From Comamonas sp. JUb58 (GTDB taxonomy: Bacteria > Pseudomonadota > Gammaproteobacteria > Burkholderiales > Burkholderiaceae_C), in the NCBI RefSeq assembly GCF_004364775.1, contig NZ_SOAL01000006.1, positions 1-64,000 on the forward strand: 64,000 nucleotides of DNA, read 5' to 3'. Position numbers and translations under genes: made by a program. A model generated the notes under the pieces. It was not told where the DNA came from. It did not search any database and saw only the letters and a list, made by a program, of their open reading frames with translations. Positions 52,496-62,877 of this stretch are shown here, one piece after another. Numbering within the stretch: the first letter of the stretch is position 1; each line of letters begins with the position of its first letter.

Positions 52496-55400
52496 TTAGG
52501 GTTCCATAGCGGGGCGCCGCCACTTTTGGGCGGCCCATTTCGCAAAATCATCGAGGTAGCAGTACACCACGGGCACCACCACCAGGGTCAACAGCGACGA
52601 GGTGACCACCCCGCCAATCACCGCCTGGCCCAGCGGCGCGCGCTGCTCGGCACCTTCGCTCATCGCAAAAGCCAGCGGCACCATGCCAAACACCATGGCC
52701 AGGGTGGTCATCAAGATGGGGCGCAGCCGTACCTGGGCGGCCAGCAGCAGGGCTTGCTCACGCGGCAGGCCTGGCACCATCTGGCCGTCTTCGCTGGCTT
52801 GGGGCTGGCGGGCGCGTATCGCAAAGTCCACCAGCAAGATCGCATTCTTGGTCACCAGGCCCATCAGCAAGATGACGCCGATGATGGAGAACATCGACAA
52901 GGTGGTGCCAAACATCATCAAGGTGAGCACGACGCCAATCAAGGTCAGTGGCAGCGAGGTCATCAGCGCCAGGGGCTGCAGGAAGCTGCGGAACTGGCTG
53001 GCCAGGATCATGTAAATAAAGATCACCGCCAGGGCCAACGCCGACAGCGCATAGCCAAAGGACTCCTGCATGTTCTTGGTGCTGCCGGCAAACTCGTAGC
53101 GGTAGCCGGGCGGGAAAGTGGTCTGCTCCAGCACCGCGCGGATATCGGCCGCCACCTCGCCAGCGCTGCGCTGGTTGGCGTTGGCATTGAAGGCGACCTC
53201 GCGGTTCATCGCCCGGCGGTTGATGCGGTTGGGGCCGGTGGTTTCGGTCAAGGTAGCCAGCTGGCTCAGGCGCACGGTATGCGGCTGGCCATTGGCGCCC
53301 ATGGCCGTCAGCGGCAGCTGGGCCAGCATCTGCGGGTTCTCGCGCGCCTCGGGCGCCAGGCGCACCCGCACGTCATAGGTCTGGTTGTCGCCGGCGCGCC
53401 AGTTGCCCACGGTGTCGCCTTCCACCAGGGTGCGCAGCGCCGTGGCCACCTGGCCCATCGGCAGGCCCAGGTCGGATGCAGCATCGCGGTTGAACTGCAG
53501 CTGCACAATGGGCTCGCGCTCCAGCACGCTGCTGTCCAGGTCCACCAGGCCGGGGATGTGCTGCAGGCGCTCGCTCACCTGGCGGGCCAGGCGCTCCAGC
53601 TCCTGCAGATCCGGGCCTTGCAGCGAGAACTCCACCTGCTTTTGGCCGCCCACGGCCTCCAGCAGGCCCACATGCGTGACCTGGATGCCGGCAATCTGGT
53701 TCAACTCGGCACGCAGGCTGGCCGATATCTGCTGCACATCCTGGCTGCGCTGGCTGCGGTCCACCAGGCGCACATACATGCTGGCGTAATTCTTGCCGTT
53801 GGCATTGCCGGTGTTGATCGTCGTCAGGGTGTAGCGCACTGCCGGGTTGCGGCGCACCACGTCCTCGACCTGGCGGGCGCGGGCCTCGGTCGCTTCTACC
53901 GAGGCGCCCACTGGCACATTGAAGCGGATCTGGGTTTCGGAGAAATCGGCGCGCGGCACAAACTCGGTGCCCAGCAGCGGCAGCAGCAGCAGGCTGAGGA
54001 TAAAGATGGCCAGCGCGACCAAGAGGCTGGTCAAGCGGTGGCGCAGCGCCCAGGCCAGCAGGCGCTGGTAGCCAGTGCTCAGCTGCTCGGTGGTGGCCTC
54101 AAAGCCGGCCAGTGCCCGGCCCAGTGCGCGTGCGAATCGGTTGCGCGCGGGCTTGCCGTCTTTATGCACGCTGGGGTCATGCCAGACACTGGAGAGCATC
54201 GGGTCCAGGGTGAAGCTGACAAACATCGACAGCAGCACGGCCACCACGATGGTCAGGCCGAACTCATGGAAGAACTTGCCGATGATGCCACCCATGAAGC
54301 CGATAGGCAGGAACACGGCGACGATCGACAAGGTGGTGGCCAGAACGGCCAGGCCAATTTCCTGAGTGCCTTCCAGCGCGGCGCGGTAGGCGGATTTGCC
54401 CATCTGCAGGTGGCGCACGATGTTTTCCCGCACGACGATGGCGTCATCGATCAGTAGGCCCACGCACAGCGACAAGGCCATCAGGGTCACCATATTGATG
54501 GTGAAGCCAAAGGCATACATGAAGAAGAAGGTGCCAATGATCGAGATCGGCAAGGTCAGGCCGGTGATGACCGTCGAGCGCCAGGAGTGCAGGAACAGAA
54601 ACACGATCAGCACGGTGAGCACGGCGCCTTCGACCAGGGTCTCGCGCACGTTGTCGACGGCCACCCGAATCGGGCGCGATGCATCGGCGATCGGCTCCAG
54701 CCGCAGGCCCGGTGGCAGCTCGGGCGTGATCTCGGCCACGGCGCGGCGCAGGCCGTCCACCACCTCGATGGTGTTTTCCTCCTGCGATTTCTGGATCGAC
54801 AGCAGCAAGGTGCGTGTGCCGTTGTACAAGGCCAGGTTTTTCAGCTCCTGCGCGCCATCCTGCACCCGGGCGACCTGGTGCAGGTAGATGGGTGCGCCAT
54901 TGCGGCGGGCCACGATGATCTGGTTGAAGTCCTCGGGCCTTTTCATGCGCGAATCGATCTGCACCAGCCGGTCCTGCTCGCGCGAGCGCACCGAGCCTAA
55001 CGGTAGATCCTGGTTCTCGCGGCGCACCGCGTCGGCCACTTCGCTGGCCGAGATGGACAGCGCCTCCATTTGCTGCGGATTCAGGTAGACATTGATCTCG
55101 CGCGGCGTGCCGCCCACCAGGCTCACGGCACCCACGCCGCGCACATTCTCCAGCCGCTTCTTGAGCACCTGGTCGGCCCAGGAGGTCATCGCAATCGCGC
55201 TGGGCGGCGTGCCCCGGCTGGGGTCGGGCAGCAGGGCCAAGGACCAGACCGCGGCATCGGCCGGGTCAAAGCGAATCACGCGCGGGTCTTTGACCTCGTC
55301 GCGCAGCAAGGGGCGCACGGCGGCAATCTTCTCGCGCACATCCTCGGCCGCGCGGCGCCCATCGACATAGATCTGGAACTCCATGATGATGACGGCCGTG

Positions 55401-55660
55401 CCCTCGTAGCTGCGCGAGGTGAGGGCGCTGATGCCGGCCACCGCGTTGACGGCTTCCTCGATCTTCTTGGTGACCTCGCTCTCTACGATCTCGGGCGCGG
55501 CGCCCGGGTAGTCCACCGTGATGACGACCACCGGGAAATCGATATTGGGGAACTGGTCCACCTTGAGGCGCTGCAGCGAGAACAGGCCCAGCACCACCAG
55601 TGCGGCCATCATCATCGTGGCCAGCACCGGGTTGTTCAGGCTGAGGCGGGTGAACCACAT
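52496..55660 (-). CDS. RND multidrug efflux pump inner membrane subunit
   Basis: 1054 residues, full-length HAE1-type RND transporter. The first membrane segment with [18 protein letters not shown], the porter-domain regions [20 protein letters not shown] and VSRMKR-type loops, and the central proton relay [18 protein letters not shown] (the D-D pair) are visible; the second half repeats the layout with [20 protein letters not shown]. Drives drug-proton antiport with the adjacent adaptor, which ends 3 bp before it, and a TolC protein. Closest in style to MdtB/MexB-like pumps. Confidence 0.95.
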   Translation of the reverse strand: MWFTRLSLNNPVLATMMMAALVVLGLFSLQRLKVDQFPNIDFPVVVITVDYPGAAPEIVESEVTKKIEEAVNAVAGISALTSRSYEGTAVIIMEFQIYVDGRRAAEDVREKIAAVRPLLRDEVKDPRVIRFDPADAAVWSLALLPDPSRGTPPSAIAMTSWADQVLKKRLENVRGVGAVSLVGGTPREINVYLNPQQMEALSISASEVADAVRRENQDLPLGSVRSREQDRLVQIDSRMKRPEDFNQIIVARRNGAPIYLHQVARVQDGAQELKNLALYNGTRTLLLSIQKSQEENTIEVVDGLRRAVAEITPELPPGLRLEPIADASRPIRVAVDNVRETLVEGAVLTVLIVFLFLHSWRSTVITGLTLPISIIGTFFFMYAFGFTINMVTLMALSLCVGLLIDDAIVVRENIVRHLQMGKSAYRAALEGTQEIGLAVLATTLSIVAVFLPIGFMGGIIGKFFHEFGLTIVVAVLLSMFVSFTLDPMLSSVWHDPSVHKDGKPARNRFARALGRALAGFEATTEQLSTGYQRLLAWALRHRLTSLLVALAIFILSLLLLPLLGTEFVPRADFSETQIRFNVPVGASVEATEARARQVEDVVRRNPAVRYTLTTINTGNANGKNYASMYVRLVDRSQRSQDVQQISASLRAELNQIAGIQVTHVGLLEAVGGQKQVEFSLQGPDLQELERLARQVSERLQHIPGLVDLDSSVLEREPIVQLQFNRDAASDLGLPMGQVATALRTLVEGDTVGNWRAGDNQTYDVRVRLAPEARENPQMLAQLPLTAMGANGQPHTVRLSQLATLTETTGPNRINRRAMNREVAFNANANQRSAGEVAADIRAVLEQTTFPPGYRYEFAGSTKNMQESFGYALSALALAVIFIYMILASQFRSFLQPLALMTSLPLTLIGVVLTLMMFGTTLSMFSIIGVILLMGLVTKNAILLVDFAIRARQPQASEDGQMVPGLPREQALLLAAQVRLRPILMTTLAMVFGMVPLAFAMSEGAEQRAPLGQAVIGGVVTSSLLTLVVVPVVYCYLDDFAKWAAQKWRRPAMEP

Positions 55661-55663
55661 GGA

Positions 55664-56863
55664 TCAGGACGCGGGCGATGCGACTGCGGCGGGTGCGGCC
55701 TCAGGCGCCAAGCGAACGGGCGTGGCCTCGCGCAGTTGGCCCACCTGGCCGCCCAGAATGCGCTGGCCTGCCTGCAGGCCCTGGCGGATGGCCACCCAGG
55801 TCTTGCCTTGGAGTTGGCTGCGTGGGCCCAGCACCACAGGCTGGTGCTGCACCTGCAGCGATGCGCCCGATTCGCCTTGTGGGCTGAGCAGCTGTACATA
55901 GGGCTCGGGCTTGTCGGTGCGCACGGCGGCCAGTGGCACGGCGATGGTCTGCACCTGGTCGGTGGCCAACTGGCCCTGCAGGTACAGGCCCTGGCGCAGC
56001 GCCGGTGCAGCATCGCCTGCGGCTGGCGGCGCAATGCGCAGGTAGACCGTCACGCTGCGGCTGTTGGCATCGGCCTGCGGGTTGATGCGCATCACTTGCG
56101 CGCTGATGGTCTGGCCACTGCCATCGACCTGCAACTGCGCCGTCTGGCCCAGGCGCAACTGCAGCGAATCGGCCGCCGGCATCTGGGCCTGCAGCTCCAG
56201 CTCACGCAGATCGACGATCTCCAGCACATTGGCGTCGGGGCCGACCTTTTCGCCATTGCTCACCCATTTGCGCGCCACCTGGCCCTGGATGGGGCTGCGC
56301 AGCACGGTGTCGCTCAGGTTTTTGCGCAGCACATCGGCGGCCGAGCGGGCTGCCTGGTAGTTGGCCTGCGCGGCCTGCCATTGCGACTGCGACGAATCCA
56401 GGGCTGTTGCCGAGATAAAGCCCTGGTTGGCCAAGGCGCGGTTGTTGTCGTACTGGCGCTGCTGGATATCTTGCTGCGCACGGGCCGCATCGGCCTGCTG
56501 CTGCGCCTGGGCCAGGCGGGCCTGGCTCTCGGTGCTGTCCACCCGGGCGACGACCTGGCCGGCCTGTACCGGGTCGCCCTCGCGCAGTTGCAGCTGCTGC
56601 AGCTCGCCGGCAATGCGGGCCTTGATGATGGCGGTGTGCACGGCCTGCACCGTGCCGCTGATGGGCAGGCTCAGCACCAGGGTCTGCGGCGCCACGGTGA
56701 TCGCGTCGCTGGCGGCCAGTTGGTAAACGGCCTGCGCCTTGGCCTGCTCGGCCTGGGCCAGGGCCTGCTGGCGCTGTTGCTGGGTTTTAAAGCCACGCCA
56801 CAGTCCGCTGGCGAGCAGGGCGATGACGACGGCGGCGGCCAGCCAGGGCAGGGCGCGCTTCAT
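55664..56863 (-). CDS. RND periplasmic adaptor (membrane fusion protein)
   Basis: 399 residues. An N-terminal membrane anchor (LPWLAAAVVIALLASGLWRG) is followed by a lipoyl-type half (VHTAIIKARIAGELQQLQLR), a helical hairpin of Gln/Ala-rich coiled coil (about 110-200), the second lipoyl half (SDTVLRSPIQGQVARKWVSN) and beta-barrel/MP domains. It links the RND pump to TolC. Its start overlaps the TetR stop by ATGA and its stop is 3 bp before the pump start, so the three are one operon. Confidence 0.94.
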   Translation of the reverse strand: MKRALPWLAAAVVIALLASGLWRGFKTQQQRQQALAQAEQAKAQAVYQLAASDAITVAPQTLVLSLPISGTVQAVHTAIIKARIAGELQQLQLREGDPVQAGQVVARVDSTESQARLAQAQQQADAARAQQDIQQRQYDNNRALANQGFISATALDSSQSQWQAAQANYQAARSAADVLRKNLSDTVLRSPIQGQVARKWVSNGEKVGPDANVLEIVDLRELELQAQMPAADSLQLRLGQTAQLQVDGSGQTISAQVMRINPQADANSRSVTVYLRIAPPAAGDAAPALRQGLYLQGQLATDQVQTIAVPLAAVRTDKPEPYVQLLSPQGESGASLQVQHQPVVLGPRSQLQGKTWVAIRQGLQAGQRILGGQVGQLREATPVRLAPEAAPAAVASPAS

Positions 56864-57534
56864 GCGGCACTGCCCTTAGGGCGGCTGCCCAGGCCATGCA
56901 TCAAGGCATCGGCCTGCATCTGCAAAAAGCGTGGCACATCAAAATCCGGGTTGGGCAGGCAAAAGCCGCCGGTGCTTTTGACGCTGGCACAAAAGATCAG
57001 CGGGGCCAGCACCAGGGTCACGCCATAGTCCAGATCGATGGGGGCCAGTTCACCGCGCTCCATGCCCCGGCGCAGCACGCGCTCGATCAGGCGGTTGCCG
57101 GGCAGCACCACTTCCTGGCGGTAGAAGGCCGCGATCTCGGGAAAGTTGTGCGCCTCGGCCATCACCAGGTGCGGCAGGCCGCAGGCCTTGGTCGAGCCAA
57201 TGCGCTGCCACCAGACCTCGTAGCAGTAATGGATCAGGGTGGCGGTGTCGTGCTGGTAGGTGTCCAGCTCCAGATCCCATTCGGCAAAGCGGCTGCTGAG
57301 CACATGGCGCACCACGGCCTGGAACAGCTCCTGTTTGCTGGGGAAGTAGAGAAACAAGGTGCCCTTGGAGACGCCGGCCTGGCGGGCCACTTCTTCCACC
57401 TTGGTGGCCGCATAGCCTTTGCTGACGAACAGATCGAGCGCCGCATCCAGCAGCTCGCCGGGCCGGGCCTCTTTGCGGCGGCTGCGGCGGGGTGCAGCGG
57501 TGGCCAAAGCAGGTGGGGTAGGCGGGGTGGACAC
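56860..57534 (-). CDS. TetR-family repressor of the efflux operon
   Basis: 224 residues from GTG 57534. Helix-turn-helix is at about 28-74 (LLDAALDLFVSKGYAATKVE, then VARQAGVSKGTLFLYFPSKQ). The C-terminal ligand domain is helical. A longer frame to 57738 would cover the likely operator (57557-57578), so the GTG start with the operator 23 bp upstream is preferred. As first gene of the tetR-MFP-RND operon it should repress the pump until a drug binds. Confidence 0.88.
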   Translation of the reverse strand: MSTPPTPPALATAAPRRSRRKEARPGELLDAALDLFVSKGYAATKVEEVARQAGVSKGTLFLYFPSKQELFQAVVRHVLSSRFAEWDLELDTYQHDTATLIHYCYEVWWQRIGSTKACGLPHLVMAEAHNFPEIAAFYRQEVVLPGNRLIERVLRRGMERGELAPIDLDYGVTLVLAPLIFCASVKSTGGFCLPNPDFDVPRFLQMQADALMHGLGSRPKGSAA

Positions 57535-57556
57535 GGTGGGCAGCGCAATCAAACAG

Positions 57557-57578
57557 TTAATGACCAATGGGTTAGTAA
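57557..57578. promoter_or_regulatory. probable TetR operator
   Basis: TTAATGACC-AATG-GGTTAGTAA, an imperfect dyad with 6 of 9 matching positions, 23 bp before the GTG of the repressor gene in an AT-richer strip. Confidence 0.5.
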
Positions 57579-57739
57579 TGTAGGCGGCCGCCCGCGACAA
57601 GTCAAGCAAAACGCGCTGAAACAAATAGAGAACGCATTGGCATATGGCTGTCTTTTTCTCTGTTAAAAATGGAGCCGGCAAGCCGCTGTTTGTGCGCGCT
57701 TGCGCCTGAATGTTTGGCCCTTTTGTTGCCGGAGTCATG

Positions 57740-58291
57740 ATGTCAAATGAAGCCCAGTCCCCCGTGGAAAAAATCTATCTCGCCGGTGGTTGTTTTTGGT
57801 GCACCGAGGCCGTGTTCGGGCGGGTGCGTGGGGTCGTCAAGGTCGTCAGCGGCTATGCCAATGGCCAGATCGCCAACCCCAGCTACGAACAGGTCTGCAC
57901 GGGCACGACGGGCCATGCCGAATGTGTGGAGCTGACTTTTGAGCCGCAGGTACTGCCGCTGGACAAGGTGCTGCACATCTTTTTTGCAACGCATGACCCC
58001 ACCACCTTGAACCGCCAGGGCAATGATGTGGGCCCGCAGTACCGCAGCGGCATCTACACCACCACGCCCGAGCAACTGGCCCAGGCCCAGGCCTTTGTCG
58101 ACAAGCTCAATGCCTCCGGCCAGATGGGCGCGCCGGTGGTCACCGAGGTCGAGCCGCTGCAGCATTTCTGGAATGCCGAGGCCTACCACCAGGACTATTT
58201 CGACAACAACCCACGCCAACCCTATTGCACCTATGTGGTGGCGCCCAAGGTCGACAAGCTGGAAACCCGCTTCGCAGACTGGTTGAAGTAG
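57740..58291 (+). CDS. msrA: peptide-methionine (S)-S-oxide reductase
   Basis: 183 residues. Catalytic Cys18 and resolving partner Cys21 are in LAGGCFWCTEAVF; SGYANGQIANPSYEQVC and THDPTTLNRQGNDVGPQYRS are standard. It reduces S-methionine sulfoxide in proteins using thioredoxin. I chose ATG 57740 since CGGAG lies 5 nt upstream; ATG 57737 would leave only 2 nt. Divergent from the TetR operon; the Fur-family gene follows. Confidence 0.95.
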   Translation: MSNEAQSPVEKIYLAGGCFWCTEAVFGRVRGVVKVVSGYANGQIANPSYEQVCTGTTGHAECVELTFEPQVLPLDKVLHIFFATHDPTTLNRQGNDVGPQYRSGIYTTTPEQLAQAQAFVDKLNASGQMGAPVVTEVEPLQHFWNAEAYHQDYFDNNPRQPYCTYVVAPKVDKLETRFADWLK

Positions 58292-58326
58292 GGCCGCCTG
58301 GGTGCTGGGCGCGGGCGATGGGCATA

Positions 58327-58343
58327 ATGCAACACAATTGCAT
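58327..58343. promoter_or_regulatory. ATGCAA-N5-TTGCAT palindrome before the Fur-family gene
   Basis: Perfect 6-bp arms around CACAA, overlapping a -10-like CATAAT (58323-58328) and lying 24 bp before the ATG. Probable autoregulatory metalloregulator box. Confidence 0.6.
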
Positions 58344-58367
58344 CAAAGCCACTCCGCCCAGCCACCG

Positions 58368-58865
58368 ATGTCCGCCCGCACCCCATCCCCCGCCACTGCC
58401 GCGCTGAGCGTGCAGTCCCTGCCGCCCGGCATGCGTGCCACGCGCGCCACCAAGGCCTTGCTGGCCTTGGTCGGCAGCCAGCCGGGCATGCAGTGGTCCG
58501 TGGCCGAGGTGCAGGCCCGGCTGCAGAAAATGGGCGTCGACGTCAACCGCGTCACCAGCTACCGCCTGCTGGACCGCCTGGCCGCTGCCGGCAAGCTGGT
58601 CAAAAGCGTGGATGCCGAGCGCCTGACGCGCTATGCACTGCGGGCTGACGCGCAGGAGCCGCTGCAGGTGCGCTATGAATGCACCGACTGCCATTCGGTA
58701 CAAAGCCTGGAGGAGCATGCCGGCGACGCTGCCACGGCGCAGGTCAACCAGGCGATGGCGCAGTACCTGCAGGTGCTGCAGGAGCAGGGATTGGCACCTG
58801 AGCAGACCGAGCTACGCTTGCAGGGCCTATGCGCCGACTGCAAGCACGATCCCAAAAAATCCTGA
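58368..58865 (+). CDS. Fur-family transcriptional regulator (Zur-like)
   Basis: 165 residues. Winged helix about 25-95 (MRATRATKALLALVGS, then GVDVNRVTSYRLLDRLAAAG). Two CxxC pairs, C105-C108 (YECTDCHS) and C155-C158 (LCADCKHD), give the structural zinc site common to Zur and many Fur proteins. The regulatory metal cannot be told; the family has iron, zinc, manganese and peroxide sensors. A palindrome in its promoter supports autoregulation. ATG 58368 chosen. Confidence 0.87.
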   Translation: MSARTPSPATAALSVQSLPPGMRATRATKALLALVGSQPGMQWSVAEVQARLQKMGVDVNRVTSYRLLDRLAAAGKLVKSVDAERLTRYALRADAQEPLQVRYECTDCHSVQSLEEHAGDAATAQVNQAMAQYLQVLQEQGLAPEQTELRLQGLCADCKHDPKKS

Positions 58866-58867
58866 CC

Positions 58868-59818
58868 TCAGCTTCGCTTGCGGCCAATCAGCCCCGTTGA
58901 GAGCATGGTGCCGCCAATCACGACGGCGCCACAGCCCAGCATCCAGGCGGTGATCGGCTCTGCCAAAAACCAGTTGCCATAGACCAGCGCAAACACCGGC
59001 GCCAGAAAGGTCACCGCAATCGCGCGGCTGGGCCCGGCGGTCTGAATGATGTGGAAATACAGGATATAGGCCACGCTGGTGCAGAGCAGCGCCAGGGCGG
59101 CCACGGCCAACCATGAGCCCCAGGACGGCGTCTGGCTGGGCCACATCGCGATGGTCGGGACCAGCAGGCAGAGGCTGGCACCGACCATGCTGCCAGTGGC
59201 GGTGGCCAAGGGCGGCACGCCCACCAGGTAGCGCTTGGCAAAGCTGGCGGCCACGCCATAGCTCAGTGATGCACACAGGCAGGCGGCAATGGCGGCATAG
59301 GCGCTCCAGCTGGCCGCACCCGCGGTGGCGGGTTTGTCATGCAGCGCGAGCAGGGCCACACCGCTAAAGCCAATCAACAGCCCGGTGACGCGCAGGCCGG
59401 TGATGCGGTCGCCCAGCCAGAGCCAGGCCACCAAGGCCCCAAACAGCGGGGCGCAGGCATTGAGCACCGAGGCCATGCCGGTGGGCATATAGACCACGGC
59501 ATAGGCGAACAGCGAAAAAGGGATGGCCGAATTGATGATGCCGGAGAACAACACCGGCTTCCAGTGCTGGCGCAGCGCGGGCCATTCACCGCGCAGCAGC
59601 ATCAGCGGCAGCAAGAAGAGGGCTGCCAAAATCACGCGCAAGCCGGCCGTTGGCACGGCGCCAAACTGCGAGGCGCCTAGGCGCATGAACAAAAAGGACG
59701 CGCCCCAGAGCACGGCCAGCAGCACAAAGGGGGGCAGCCAGCGGCTGGCGCTCGGCGCAGCCGAGGGGAGGGAGGGGCTGGGGACGGAGGCAGCGGCGGT
59801 AGATGGGGTGGGGCGCAT
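58868..59818 (-). CDS. EamA/DMT-family exporter
   Basis: 316 residues with ten hydrophobic segments in two EamA halves, e.g. WLPPFVLLAVLWGASFLFMR, LILAALFLLPLMLL-type second segment, and TFLAPVFALVYGNWFLAEPI ahead of the final segment. Start ATG 59818 (MRPTPST). Such carriers export amino acids or metabolites. It converges on the Fur-family gene with 2 bp between stops and has no partner, so its substrate is unknown. Confidence 0.9.
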   Translation of the reverse strand: MRPTPSTAAASVPSPSLPSAAPSASRWLPPFVLLAVLWGASFLFMRLGASQFGAVPTAGLRVILAALFLLPLMLLRGEWPALRQHWKPVLFSGIINSAIPFSLFAYAVVYMPTGMASVLNACAPLFGALVAWLWLGDRITGLRVTGLLIGFSGVALLALHDKPATAGAASWSAYAAIAACLCASLSYGVAASFAKRYLVGVPPLATATGSMVGASLCLLVPTIAMWPSQTPSWGSWLAVAALALLCTSVAYILYFHIIQTAGPSRAIAVTFLAPVFALVYGNWFLAEPITAWMLGCGAVVIGGTMLSTGLIGRKRS

Positions 59819-60116
59819 AGGTTCTCGCAAGGGCAGACAGCATGCTAGCGGGCGCCGCGCTTGCCATTGGTGACATTCTTGCGGTGCATTGATGCGCGCC
59901 GTGCAAAGAGCCGTGAAAGGGCAGCGGCGGCGCGGCCCAACAGCCGCTGGCCAGTTCCGATTGTGCGTTTGGCGGCGCGCTGCCCTGGTCGCCATATGGA
60001 CAACTGGCCGGCCATAGCCTGGAGCGTGCCTACAATAGCTGTCTCGCAGCAAAGGCGCGGCTTCTGATGGAGGCCGTTTTTCATGCCTGTTCTGCGCCAA
60101 CAACAAGGTGAGTTCT
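59819..60116. promoter_or_regulatory. divergent gap with the phosphomannomutase promoter
   Basis: 298 bp. A -10 TACAAT lies at 60031-60036 for the plus-strand gene. A hairpin-like GGCTTC...GGAGGCC followed by T5 (60058-60081) resembles a weak attenuator in the leader. Promoter for the EamA gene not resolved. Confidence 0.4.
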
Positions 60117-61505
60117 GTGCCGATTTCTTCTGCAATCTTCAAAGCCTATGACATCCGCGGCGTCGTGCCGAGCACGCTCAACGAGAGCGTGGCACTGAAG
60201 CTGGGCCGGGCCTTTGGCCAGCAGGCGATTGCCGCCGGCGAGCTGGTGGTGGCCGTGGGACGTGATGGACGCCTGTCCGGCGACGCGCTGAGCCGTGCGC
60301 TGATGCAGGGCCTGGTGGAAGCCGGTATCGAGGTCATCGACGTGGGCCGCGTGACCACGCCCATGCTGTACTTTGCCGCCAGCACCCTGTGCCACAGCGG
60401 CATCCAGGTGACCGGCAGCCACAATCCCAAGGACTACAACGGCTTCAAGATGGTGCTGGCCGGCCGCGCCATCTATGGCGACGAGATCCAGAAGCTGCGC
60501 CAGATCATGGAAAAGGAATGCTGGCGCTTCCAGGGCGGCGGCAAGCTGCGCCAGGAAGATGTGACGGCCGCCTATGTCGAGCGCATCGTCTCCGACATCA
60601 AGCTGGCCCGCCCGATGAAGATCGTCGTGGACAGCGGCAACGGCATTGCGGGCGCCACCGCGCCGGGCATCTTCCGCGCGCTGGGCTGCGAGGTGACCGA
60701 GCTGTTCTCCGAGGTGGATGGCAACTTCCCCAACCACCATCCCGACCCCAGCAAGCCCGAGAACCTGCGTGACCTGATCGAGGCGCTGCAGACCGGCGAT
60801 GCCGAACTGGGCCTGGCCTTTGACGGCGACGGCGACCGCCTGGGCATCGTGACCAAGGACGGCCAGAACATCTACCCTGACCGCCAGATGATGCTGTTCG
60901 CGCAGGACGTGCTCTCGCGCGTGCCCGGCGGCGAGATCGTCTATGACGTCAAGTGCTCGCAGCGCCTGGCGCCGGCCATCGAGGCCGCAGGTGGCAAACC
61001 GGTGATGTACAAGACCGGGCATTCGCTGATCAAGGCCCGCATGCGCGAGACCAATGCGCCCTTGGGCGGCGAGATGAGCGGCCATATCTTCTTCAAGGAG
61101 CGTTGGTACGGTTTTGACGACGGCACCTACGCCGGCTGCCGCCTGCTGGAGATCCTGAGCAAGGCCCAAAACCCTTGCGCCCTGCTGCATGCGCTGCCCA
61201 GCAGCTACAGCACGCCCGAGCTGAATGTGGAATGCCAGGAAGGCGAGCCGCACAAGCTCAGCGCCCAGCTGCAGGAGATGGCCGCCGATGTCTTCAGCGA
61301 ACCGGCCCAGATCAACACCATTGACGGCCTGCGCGTGGACTGGCCCGATGGTTTTGGCCTGATCCGTGCGAGCAACACCACGCCCGTGCTGGTGCTGCGC
61401 TTTGAAGGCCACACCCAGGCAGCGCTGCACCGCATCCAGAACGAGATGAAAGCGCTGCTGCTCAAGGTCAAGCCCGATGCCGTGGTCGGCAGCGCCTCGC
61501 ACTAA
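60117..61505 (+). CDS. phosphomannomutase/phosphoglucomutase
   Basis: 462 residues, alpha-D-phosphohexomutase family (AlgC/ManB type). Phosphoserine loop VTGSHNPKDYNGFK, metal loop FDGDGDRLGIV, sugar loop GGEMSGHIFF and the C-terminal phosphate site RASNTTPVLVLRFEG. Converts mannose-6-P or glucose-6-P to the 1-phosphate for LPS and exopolysaccharide. Start GTG 60117 has AAGGTGA 5 nt upstream; GTG 60108 would be three codons longer but overlaps that site. waaA follows after 15 bp, in keeping with envelope synthesis. Confidence 0.93.
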   Translation: MPISSAIFKAYDIRGVVPSTLNESVALKLGRAFGQQAIAAGELVVAVGRDGRLSGDALSRALMQGLVEAGIEVIDVGRVTTPMLYFAASTLCHSGIQVTGSHNPKDYNGFKMVLAGRAIYGDEIQKLRQIMEKECWRFQGGGKLRQEDVTAAYVERIVSDIKLARPMKIVVDSGNGIAGATAPGIFRALGCEVTELFSEVDGNFPNHHPDPSKPENLRDLIEALQTGDAELGLAFDGDGDRLGIVTKDGQNIYPDRQMMLFAQDVLSRVPGGEIVYDVKCSQRLAPAIEAAGGKPVMYKTGHSLIKARMRETNAPLGGEMSGHIFFKERWYGFDDGTYAGCRLLEILSKAQNPCALLHALPSSYSTPELNVECQEGEPHKLSAQLQEMAADVFSEPAQINTIDGLRVDWPDGFGLIRASNTTPVLVLRFEGHTQAALHRIQNEMKALLLKVKPDAVVGSASH

Positions 61506-61520
61506 GGCGCGGCCGATTCC

Positions 61521-62870
61521 ATGGGTCTGAGCCTGATGCTCTATGGCTGGGTGGCGCGGCTTGCCCGGCCGCTGGTGCGGCGCAAGCTGGCGCGCCGCGC
61601 GGTGCATGAGCCCGGCTACGCGCAGATGGTGGAGCAGCGCTTTGGCGATTACGGCGATCTGCCGCGCTACCAGGCGCTGCCCGAGATGCCCTTGGTCTGG
61701 ATCCATGCAGTATCGCTGGGTGAGACGCGGGCTGCTGCCATCCTGCTGCGCGAGCTGCGGCTGCAGATACCGGCTTTGCGCCTGCTGCTGACCAATGGCA
61801 CGGCCACTGGCCGTGAAGAGGGGCAAAAGCTGCTGCTGCCTGGCGATATCCAGGTCTGGCAGCCCTGGGATGACCGCGCCAGTGTCAACGCCTTTCTGCG
61901 CCATTTCCGGCCCTCCATCGGCATCCTGATGGAGACGGAGATGTGGCCCGGCCTGGCCGCTGGCTGCCAGCGCGAGCGCGTGCCGCTGGTGCTGGCCAAT
62001 GCCCGGCTCAATGAAAAATCCCTGCGTGGCGCCCAGCGCCTGGCCTGGCTGGCGCGCCCGGCCTACCAAAGCCTTCGCTCGGTGATCGCCCAGACGGAGG
62101 ACGATGCCAGCCGCTTGCGTGCGGCCGGTGCTGAGGTGACGGCGGTGCTGGGCAATCTCAAATTTGATGTGGAGCCCGATGCGGCGCAGCTGGCCCAGGG
62201 CCAGGCCTGGCACCAGGCGGCGGGCAAGCCGGTGGTGATGCTGGCCAGCAGCCGCGAGGGCGAAGAGGCCCTGTGGTTGCAAGCGCTGGCGCAGCTGCGC
62301 AGCAGCAACCCGGACGCCGCAGCGAAGGTGCAATGGCTGCTGGTGCCGCGCCACCCGCAGCGCTTTGGCGAGATTGTGCAACTGCTGCAGGGCGCCGGTT
62401 TGCAGGTATCACGCCGCAGCCAATGGCAGGCTGGGCCCCAGCCCGCCGATGTATGGCTGGGCGACAGCATGGGCGAGATGCAGCTGTACTACGGCCTGGC
62501 CGATGTGGCCTTGCTAGGTGGCAGCTTTGCACCGCTGGGCGGCCAGAACCTGATCGAGGCGGCCGCTTGCGGCTGCCCGGTGGTGATGGGCCCGCACACC
62601 TTCAACTTTGCGCAGGCGGCCGACAGCAGCGTGCAGGCCGGTGCCGGACTGCGTGTGCCAGGCATGGACGAGGGCCTGCAGCAGGCGGTGGCCATTGCCA
62701 CCGATATGGCCAGCCACAGCCGCATGCGCCGCGCGGCACTGCAGTTTGCCCAAACCCACCGGGGCGCCGCACAAGCCAGCGCGCAGTTGATTGCCACGGT
62801 GTTGGAATCCACCGAAGGCTTTGTCAATTCCAGCTTCGAAGCCTCGCTGTTCGACGAGGATCCTGCCTGA
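61521..62870 (+). CDS. waaA: 3-deoxy-D-manno-octulosonic acid (Kdo) transferase
   Basis: 449 residues, GT30 family, inner-membrane enzyme adding Kdo to lipid IVA. The catalytic Glu68 is in WIHAVSLGETRAA; LMETEMWPGL, DDASRLRAAGA and LLGGSFAPLGGQNLIEAAACG (nucleotide-sugar site, split) are typical. A short N-terminal hydrophobic stretch (MGLSLMLYGWVARLARPLV) anchors it. Co-transcribed with the phosphomannomutase 15 bp upstream. Convergent with the permease. Confidence 0.95.
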   Translation: MGLSLMLYGWVARLARPLVRRKLARRAVHEPGYAQMVEQRFGDYGDLPRYQALPEMPLVWIHAVSLGETRAAAILLRELRLQIPALRLLLTNGTATGREEGQKLLLPGDIQVWQPWDDRASVNAFLRHFRPSIGILMETEMWPGLAAGCQRERVPLVLANARLNEKSLRGAQRLAWLARPAYQSLRSVIAQTEDDASRLRAAGAEVTAVLGNLKFDVEPDAAQLAQGQAWHQAAGKPVVMLASSREGEEALWLQALAQLRSSNPDAAAKVQWLLVPRHPQRFGEIVQLLQGAGLQVSRRSQWQAGPQPADVWLGDSMGEMQLYYGLADVALLGGSFAPLGGQNLIEAAACGCPVVMGPHTFNFAQAADSSVQAGAGLRVPGMDEGLQQAVAIATDMASHSRMRRAALQFAQTHRGAAQASAQLIATVLESTEGFVNSSFEASLFDEDPA

Positions 62871-62877
62871 GGCTTAC

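Noticed and set aside
60068..60112. A 14-codon leader ORF ending at the phosphomannomutase start
   Set aside because: Very short, no ribosome binding site of its own, and no regulatory codon pattern.
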